A stretch of 64,000 nt of DNA from Flaccisagitta enflata. Taxonomy: Eukaryota > Chaetognatha > Sagittoidea > Aphragmophora. The translations under genes were made by a program, and so were the position numbers. The DNA lies in NCBI GenBank assembly GCA_965153355.1, contig OZ231126.1:79050001-79114000 (forward strand), given 5' to 3'. Positions within the stretch are counted from its first letter, which is position 1. Every line of letters begins with the position of its first letter. Positions 56,782-64,000 of the stretch are shown piece after piece. The notes beneath the pieces are model-generated. The model saw nothing but the letters and a program-made list of their open reading frames with translations, was not told the origin of the DNA and searched no databases.

Positions 56782-57065
56782 AGTGTTAGATGGCTATCAG
56801 TACCCATTGCCCCTATGTGAGTGTATGTGAATGCGTAATGGAGAGAGGGGCAGCGGCCCTGAAGGGGCCCTTTGCGGCTCTAGGCTTGAATTGAGCATTA
56901 ATAATGGAATTTGAGCCAATATGCTGGAATTTGAGCCTTGATGCTGGGATATGAGGCTTGAGGTTGGGATTTGAGCCTTGAGGCTGAGATTTGAGCCTTG
57001 AGGTTGTGATTTGAGCCTTGAGACTAGGATATGGGCCTTAAGGCTCAGATATGAGCTTCATGGCT
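56782..57065 (+). mobile_element. GCAGCGGCCC element, third copy
   Basis: GTTAGATGGCTATCAGTACC, GGGGCAGCGGCCCTGAAGGG, then units of GGGATTTGAGCCTTGAGGCT. The right end is not seen. Confidence 0.7.
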
Positions 57066-57232
57066 AGAATATGAACTTCAAAGGGGGTGGATGGACCAAC
57101 CAATTGGCTGACTGATGGAATTAGGGATAGATAGACAAAGTGGAATGTCTAAAAATGCTACCCACCGAGGTGGTAGAGGTGCATCCATTGCAATTTTACT
57201 TAATTTGAAGCAAGGTATTCAAATCTTAAACA

Positions 57233-57446
57233 AGTGACGCGGGGTCAAAATATTGTTGCGGACGGGTGAGCTGGGGCATCCTACCCCCATCCACACCCTA
57301 ACCCTCACTCACAAACATACACAAAAAGTATCTAAAATGCGCATTTTCCCACTTTCCGACTCAATCATTACGGACCAATGGACGGATGGACGGACTGTCG
57401 GACCAACGGGCAAAGCCTCTTATCGAGTTGCATGTCCGCACTAAAA
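57233..57446 (-). mobile_element. Hairpin-family element, GTGACGCGG-ended
   Basis: GTGACGCGGGGTCAAAATAT, GTTGCGGACGGGTGAGCTGG, ATGCGCATTTTCCCACTTTC, GACGGATGGACGGACTGTCG, AAAGCCTCTTATCGAGTTGC ATGTCCGCACTAAAAA. A close relative of 17205-17458. Confidence 0.7.
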
Positions 57447-58480
57447 ACAATAATAGATACATGTCATATTTTGGGCCATGATCATGCATGGATGATTGTA
57501 AATGTAAGTGAGAATATGCAGGGTAGCAGTCCCCAAGTGAAGAATTCTGATTGAACATGTTCAGCTTAATGCAGATGGTTGAGACCTGTTTAAAATGGTG
57601 AGAACTGAGAAGTGAGAAGGCATATGATTGAGACCTGTTTAAACTAGTGAGAACTGAGACGGCCATGTTGTGTCAATGCTAGCATTAGGCCAGAGATCTG
57701 ATTCAAGGCCTTACAGTTACAGGCCTAGTTGGGGTCTGGGAAATCGAATTTAAGACTCGCAACGCTTATGCAGTCCTGAAAGGATAAATTCAAGAATTAA
57801 GAAGGTTGATATGGACCTTTGAGAGCCCATATGAGGTATCTGAGGGCTTGTATAAGGCTGAGAATTGCTGTGACTCCTCTTAAGGCTGATAAAGCTAACT
57901 AAACTAAAAGAGCTGATTTGAGGCCTGAATGGGCTGATTAGATGCCAAATTGCTGATGTTATGTGCAAGTGGGTACATTGAGAGCCTGAGGCTAATTTGA
58001 CATCTGAGGGAAGGGGCAGACAAATTGGCAGATGAGCTCATAAATACACTGAAACAAATATTCTACAGCTGCTGCCCAAAAAGCTTGTTTGAGGGTGAAG
58101 GGGTGATTCCAGCAGGGTTTCAGAGAGGGGAATCTAAATCTGCAGTCAGCTTAGCCGCTTAAGATATGTAGGTCTGCAGGGTTGTAAAGCATTGCTTTGA
58201 AGGATTTTCTATTTCTGTGAAAAATACTGATCAAGCTTAAACCCTTTTCAAAGGATCAGAGGCAATGGGACCGCTGCTCTTTTTACTCTCGCTTGCAATC
58301 ACAATCATGCAAAGCAGTACCAAAATATTACAAAGATCTAAGACTATTCTTTACTTATTCTTTAGTTGAATTCCTTGCCCCAAAACAAATAAAATTGCAA
58401 ATAGAAACACCCCCAATGCCTTAGTGAGAAGCATTGTTGAAGATAGGACAAAGAAGAAATAAAATAAGTATATTTTCACA
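57447..58480. other. Interior of composite element, no gene
   Basis: Scattered GAGGCCTGA/GGCTGA words and a duplicated ATTGAGACCTGTTTAAA (57580, 57630). No coding signal. Confidence 0.4.
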
Positions 58481-58885
58481 TTTTTCGCGATTTTCGTTAT
58501 TTTTGGGTTTTTCACGTTTTTTTACATCACCAATAGTTATGTAATCCAGTGTACCTGATGCACAGAACGAAAATTCTTGTTGCTCTTCCAAGTTGATATG
58601 TTATATAAGCTGTACCAGCTAGGAGGACTGCAAAAGGACTGGGGTAATTGAGATTAAGACAAGGTGAAAGTAGCTAATTTTGGCGTTTTTTTGCGATTTT
58701 TGCATTTTTCGCCTCCTTAGCAAGCCGACTATTAGAGGGCACCCATTGCACATTTTTCAAAAAAATCATAAAACAACAATCATTTTGGTCCTAGAGGATG
58801 TCGATAGTCCTAAAGGAATACCTCTTTTGATAACTTTTTGAAGTACCCCTCAGAACCAGCCTTTCTGGGATGCCCTAGATGAATG

Positions 58886-59076
58886 CCTGATCGGTTTTAG
58901 GCAAAGAGAGAAACAAGAACGAAATTCCATCACTGATGCGTCCTCTCCTCCTGATCGTGCGACTGAGCTTCTTACTAGACATAGATTCTCATGGCGATGC
59001 AAGGACGCACGTACTACTGGACTCAATGAAAAAGCCGCACCTTTAAATGGCCAATTGTCATACTGAATTTAAAAAA
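58886..59076. other. Unique spacer
   Basis: No feature seen; short frames only. Confidence 0.3.
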
Positions 59077-59902
59077 AACAAGGCCAACACCTATAAGTCG
59101 CGTGCGAGACAAAGATAACTGAATTGACCTGACTCCTTATTGTATCACTTTATTGGCTTAATCCAGACTTAAACCAGACTAAAACCAGACTTAAACCAGA
59201 CTTAAACCAGACTAAAACCAAACTTAAACCAGACTTAAACCAGACTTAAACCAGACTAAAACCAGACTAAAACCAGACTAAAACCAGACTAAAACCAGAC
59301 TAAAACCAGACTTAAACCAGACTAAAACCAGACTTAAACCAGACTTAAACCAGACTTAAACCAGACTTAAACCAGACTTAAACCAGACTTAAACCAGACT
59401 TAAACCAGACTTAAACCAGACTTAAACCAGACTTAGACCAGACTTAGACCAGACTTAGACCAGACTTAGACCAGACTTAGACCAGACTTAGACCAGACTT
59501 AGACCAGATTTAGAGACCAGACCAGACTAGACCAGACTTAGACCAGACTTAGACCAGACTTAGACCAGACTTAGACCAGACTTAGACCAGACTTAGACCA
59601 GACTTAGACCTGACTTAGACCAGACTTAGACCAGACTTAGACCAGACTTAGTCCAGACTTAGTCCAGACTTAGACCAGACTTAGACCAGACTTAGACCAG
59701 ACTTAGACCAGACTTAGATCAGACTTAGACCAGACTTAGACCAGACTTAGACCAGACTTAGACCAGACTTAGAAAGATGACCAAAAATAACTCCAGACAA
59801 CCCAAAATGACCAAAAACGACGCAAAAAAGCTAAGTGTTACCGACCGACCGACCGATGGACCGACGGAGCAGGTTGTAGAGTCGCGTGCACGCGACTAAA
59901 AA
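59077..59902 (-). mobile_element. Full-length hairpin-ended element with 11-bp array
   Basis: Plus text: AACAAGGCCAACACCTATAA GTCGCGTGCGAG, about 50 units of ACCAGACTTAG/ACCAGACTTAA (59160-59770), then AACTCCAGACAACCCAAAAT GACC, a CCGACCGACCGATGGACCGA tract, and the perfect hairpin AGTCGCGTGCACGCGACT followed by AAAAA. Both ends are intact and no insertion interrupts it, making it the best reference copy. Confidence 0.88.
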
Positions 59903-60242
59903 CTGATTAAAATCTTAAACCGTTAGAAAGCTCTTGAAAAGATCTTTCATTTGGCTCCAATATGGCAATTCTAGCTTTATTTGTTTAGAAATGGCATAAG
60001 AATGAGTAGAAATATGACCATTATCAGTTTACTATCCTATAGAAAAATGAGCATTTTTATAAATTATAAGATAACTTTGACAAGCCCTAGCTCCTAAATT
60101 GTTTGTGATACAGATCTGGGATTAGTCTAGAATGAAAGAAAATTTAAAAATCCTCAAAATCATTTCAACAGAAAAATGTTCAAATGATTTCTTTTTCTTA
60201 TTCATCAACTCAAAATGGGATGCGGCTTTCTTTTCTTTTAGT
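59903..60242. repeat. Dispersed repeat shared with 36600-37540
   Basis: CTTTCATTTGGCTCCAATAT GGCA and AGATCTGGGATTAGTCTAGA ATGAAAGA match 36670-36725 and 37455-37495 in the same order, without the intervening 36722-37350 element sequence at full length. Confidence 0.65.
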
Positions 60243-60402
60243 CGAGTAGTAAAGACGCCTGTCCGGGCATCTTGATGCATCATCAATAATATTTGAACAA
60301 TGTACATGCGTGACAAACCCACTGATGGACTGATAGATGGACATACATATTACGGATGGACGAACAGACCCACTCATAGAGATGCAAAGACGCATCTAAA
60401 AA
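60243..60402 (-). mobile_element. Hairpin-family element, AGATGC..GCATCT subtype
   Basis: It ends with the hairpin AGATGCAAAGACGCATCT followed by AAAAAAA, preceded by GACGAACAGACCCACTCATA GAG and a GATGGACATAC tract. The AACAAGGCC end was not found. It is a fourth hairpin version of the same plan. Confidence 0.55.
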
Positions 60403-60634
60403 AACGTTGGCACAAGAGCGAAGTAGGATACACGACACTGTGTTTCCTGCGTGGCTGGATAGTAAGTTAGGCAGTCATGCGTAGAACAATCAGGAGATTG
60501 GGGCAAAAGCAACAATTCCAATAAACTTAGGGTATCAAAAGCATGGTATTACGGACCAACCGAGTGAGATACTCTTGAGCCTACTTCCGGGAAGCATTTC
60601 CACACGTAATGGTCCGTCAAATGTCTATGGCTGG

Positions 60635-60773
60635 TTTCGAATTAAACATCTATATATCTACACATTCAAACATTTATACATTAATCCACTCCTTGCTGGT
60701 TTCGAAGTATAGTTATACATTTATATATCTACACATTCAAACATTTATATATTAATGCACTCCTTCCTGGTTT
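60635..60773. repeat. Two ~70-bp direct repeats
   Basis: TATATATCTACACATTCAAA CATTTATA...CACTCCTT(G/C)CTGGTTTCG occurs twice in tandem. Confidence 0.85.
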
Positions 60774-61085
60774 CGTTCATTTCTTTCCCGTTCAAATTTC
60801 AGTGGCCGGTCTCGGTCAGCAGTAATTCCCATTCCATCGTTTCTTTTATTTCCTTTTTCCTTCCCTTCTTTCATTTTTCACCTGAGTTAACCCGTATTGG
60901 TTTTTCCTATTTTCCGTTTTCTGATTTTTTCTTGTTATTCTCAGACAAATTGCAATTCCTCTTGAATCTGAGTCCATAAAACGGTTTTGTAAAGTTTCCC
61001 TCACTCTTTAGCCTTTTCTTTCTTTCATTCTAGGGGCAAAATACTCGTGTACCAGATTCTGGTACGTCGGTGAAGCTCGCATAAG

Positions 61086-61189
<104 letters not shown>

Positions 61190-61520
61190 CAGACAGACAG
61201 ACAGAGTGAGACAATCAAACAGACAGAAAGTTAGAGACAGACAGACAGACAGTCAGACAATCAAACAGAGAGGGCAGACAAAAGAGATAGAAAGTTGCAC
61301 AAACTAATGAATTGCATTTGCAAATTGTTCATGGAGAAAATTTGACTTGTTTTATAATCATAATCAAACTAAGCTGTTTTTAGCAGTGATGAGATTTAAT
61401 GTGTATGATAATCATGTTAAGCGGTTTTAGCACTAATGAGATTGATTTTTCGCGGGAACTCAATTTCTTTTGATGAAAAGAAAAAAAAATTGCTTTTTTA
61501 CGCGCGTGCTCACGATTTAC

Positions 61521-61872
<352 letters not shown>

Positions 61873-61933
61873 AATACAACATGGCTAACAAAAAAGAGAG
61901 GACAAAAAAGAAATCGCTTAAAAGTGAACTCAC

Positions 61934-61982
61934 CATTCTGCAGTCCTCTTTTCCGTCTTCTGTCGGACGAGATTGATGGGGA

Positions 61983-62078
<96 letters not shown>

Positions 62079-63050
62079 CAGTCTTTGTCGTGTTGCCACT
62101 TGTAGTGTCCCATCCACCAGCCGGCGATGGAGATTCTCGAAGTCGGCGTCAACGATGACGTCACCAAATTTTCCGCATCCGGAAAAAGTCTCAAACGAGT
62201 TCCGTCGACGACCACTTTTAAGGACGTCGTTGGAGGAAGCGACGTCGACGAAGATGCTCGGGGACGAGAGGAGGAGGATGTTGAAGACGACGATGACGAC
62301 GATGATGAGAATAACGACGAAGGCGAGGATGCAAAGGACGACGACGACGACGATGATGACGATTGTCGGAGGGAAGAAAGTCCGGAACGCGATTCAGACA
62401 ACTTTGGGTCGGGAAAGGAGGAAGAGGGGGAAGAGGAGGATGATGAAGAGGAGGAGGAGGAGACATTTGGAGAAAAGAAATGATCAGCGATGTCGTTGGA
62501 GAAAGCGCCATTTGTTACGTCGACAGCGTCAAAAGTGTCTTCGTGAGCGTCGGTTTTTCTTTCCGCAGAGTCACTTTGGCCGTCTTCCGAAGCGGCGCTT
62601 CTCACCAAACGACGCGATGTCTCATGATCCGGCGCCTGTTTTCTAATATCGTCGCTTTTCGGCGTAGTTTCCACGAGTGGCGCCACTGACGATGATGATG
62701 ACGATGATGAAGATGGTGACGACGATGATAACGATGACGATGACGGTTCGTCGACGTCGTCGAAAACCGGTTCCCAAATTCGAATGGAGCCGTCTTTCCA
62801 TTGGTCACTCCATCGATCCGTCGGCGTCTTTGCGCCTCCTTGATCAACTTCCTCCGCCGCGGAGACGAAGCCCATATTTTTGACGTCATCGCCGTCATCT
62901 TTTGATCGTTTTCTTTTGTTACTTTTTCCGGCTTCTCCTTCTGCCGCAGTTTCTTCTTTTTCTTCTTCTCGTTTTGCGTCACTTCCGGTTTGGAGACGAG
63001 ACGCAGATGAGGAATCGACCATCAACAATGTACCAGCGTCTTTCTCAATC
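61934..63050 (-). CDS. Gene 4 internal exon: Ser/Gln-rich, probably nuclear protein
   Basis: Minus-strand acceptor TTCACTCATCAG at 63051 and strong donor AGAATG|GTGAGT after 61934 bound an open 372-codon exon. In order: GTLLMVDSSSASRLQTGSDA, a basic nuclear-signal-like NKRKRSKDD, DRWSDQWKDGSIRIWEPVFD D, several Ser homopolymers, VVVDGTRLRLFPDAENL, ISIAGWWMGHYKWQHDKDC, about 30 Gln (CAA), and HPHQSRPTEDGKEDCRM. I do not recognise the family. The two conserved-looking islands (SIRIWEPVFDD; VDGTRLRLFPDAENL to WWMGHYKWQ) suggest folded pieces in a disordered chain. Upstream exons lie beyond the purine tract or outside the window. Opposite-strand frames here are shadows. Confidence 0.72.
61985..62075 (-). 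repeat. Coding (CAA)n poly-Gln tract
   Basis: Thirty CAA codons (GTT on the plus strand) within the gene 4 exon, about 50 bp from its splice donor. Pure CAA without CAG implies recent expansion. Confidence 0.93.
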
Positions 63051-63065
63051 CTGATGAGTGAATAG

Positions 63066-63509
63066 AGGAAAGGAGACACAACAGAAGGAGGAGGGGAGGA
63101 GAGAGGAAGAAGGCGTGCAAGAAAGAAACAGAGAAAAGGAGAAGAAAAGAGGAAGAGGGAGAAGAAGAAGGAGGAAGAAAAAGGACCATAAGAAATATAA
63201 GATGAAGAAGAAGAAGAAGAAGAAGAAGGAGAAAAAGAAAATGAAAAAGAAGAAAAAGAAAAAGAAAAAGAGGAAGAAGAAGAAGAAGAAGAAGAAGAAG
63301 AAGAAGAAGAAGAAGAAGAAGAAGAAGAAGAAAAACAAAAAGAAAAACAAAAACAAAAACAAAAACAAAAACAAAAACAAAAACAAAAACAAAAACAAAA
63401 ACAAAAACAGGAAGAAGAAAAAGAAAAAGAAGAGGAAAAGAAGAGGAAAAAGAAAAAGAAGAAAAAGTAAAAGAAAAAAGAAAAAGAAGAAGAAGAAGAA
63501 GATGAAGAA

Positions 63510-63541
<32 letters not shown>

Positions 63542-64000
63542 GACAATGAAAAAGAAAAAGAAGAAAAAGAAGAAAAAGAAGATAAAGAAAAAGAAAAAGA
63601 AAAAGCAAAAGAAAAAGAAAAAGAAGAAAACAGAAAAAGAAGAAAAAGAAAAAGAAGATGAAGATGAAGATGAAAAAGAAAAAGAAAAAGAAAAAGAAAA
63701 AGAAAAAGAAGAAGAAGAAAGAAATAGAAAAAGAAGAAAAAGTAAGAGAAGAAGAAGAAGAAAAAGAAAAAGAAAAAGAAAAAGAAAAAGAAGAAGAAGA
63801 TTGAGAAAATGGAGAAAATGGAGAAAATGAAGAAGAAGAAGAAAAAGAAAAAGAAAAAGAAAAAGAAGATGGAGAAAATGGAGAAAATGGAGAAGAAGAA
63901 TAATAAAATGGAAAAGAAGAAGAAGAAGAAGAAGAAGAAGAAGAAGAAGAAGAAGAAGAAGAAGAAGAAGAAGAAGAAGAAGAAGAAGAAGACGACGAAG
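63066..64000. repeat. Purine-rich GAA/GAAAAA/AAAAC array
   Basis: Almost entirely GAA, GAAAAA and (AAAAAC)n (63335-63410) to the window end. On the minus strand it is a pyrimidine tract directly upstream of the gene 4 acceptor at 63051. All frames over it are artefacts. Confidence 0.93.

Larger units (their letters stand above)
55970..58885. mobile_element. 2.9-kb composite element with ~400-bp inverted ends
   Basis: TAGGACATCCCAGA at the left and TCTGGGATGCCCTA at the right, both next to GATGAAT (a possible 7-bp target duplication). The inverted arms include GACATCCTCTAGGACCAAAA TGATTGTTGTTT, GTGCCCTCTGATAG, CGCGAAAATCGC and CTAGTCCTATAGCAGTTATC. The interior carries three other repeats (56635-56775, 56782-57065, 57233-57446). 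No transposase frame. Confidence 0.82.

Noticed and set aside
61924-62646. 240-codon plus-strand frame opposite gene 4
   Set aside because: A shadow of the minus-strand exon: Ser/Gln homopolymers there force open frames here. Minus-strand splice sites are strong.
63022-64000. Lys/Glu or Phe/Leu-rich proteins at the window end
   Set aside because: Purine-rich simple repeat; on the minus strand it is the pyrimidine tract before the gene 4 acceptor.

Overview
The window looks like nuclear DNA of an invertebrate animal. It is AT-rich and dense in introns, microsatellites and transposable elements. Only a few percent is coding. Coding pieces are short exons with GT/AG borders and matching phases. 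One gene belongs to the XK-related membrane family, which is known from animals, and the only nearly complete transposon gene is a Jockey/CR1-type LINE. Phylum or species cannot be fixed from the sequence.

Layout: (1) 1-5.5 kb is repeats, including a 1.25-1.37 kb hairpin and a 425-bp palindrome. (2) 5.6-17.7 kb (+) holds a gene of at least 14 in-phase exons for an unrecognised hydrophilic protein, with an Asn-rich first half and a charged, probably coiled-coil middle. Its introns carry a mariner relic, small MITEs and long CTTT/CT arrays. (3) 22.5-24.46 kb (+) is an XK-related gene with a four-residue repeat array in one loop. It is broken by a 7-bp duplication and cut off by a repeat insertion. 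(4) 28.9-31.4 kb (+) is a piece of an unrecognised gene in which a 182-bp exon has been tandemly triplicated with its flanking microsatellites. (5) 32.5-39.3 kb is a nested stack of mobile elements. (6) 39.6-41.85 kb and 54.9-55.6 kb are two arrays with unrelated units between the same kind of conserved ends. (7) 46.7-49.98 kb (-) is a LINE with a 948-codon uninterrupted ORF2. (8) 52-60.4 kb is more nested elements. (9) 61.9-63.05 kb (-) is one large exon of a Ser/Gln-rich, apparently nuclear protein beside a very long intronic AAC array.

The main non-genic theme is a family of elements, about 20 copies here. One end reads AACAAGGCC; the other is a short hairpin followed by A-rich sequence; an irregular (GTCG/GTCC/GTCT)n tract lies next to the hairpin. 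Subfamilies have different hairpin sequences that all stay paired, and different internal cargo: unique sequence, or minisatellites with units of 9-11 bp. The layout resembles non-autonomous rolling-circle (Helentron-like, HINE/pearl/mini-me) elements. That assignment is inference, since no Rep/helicase gene is present.

The ORF calls over simple repeats were not accepted as genes. Exon calls rest on splice motifs, phase agreement and protein-like composition. Start codons of genes 1, 3 and 4 are not in view.
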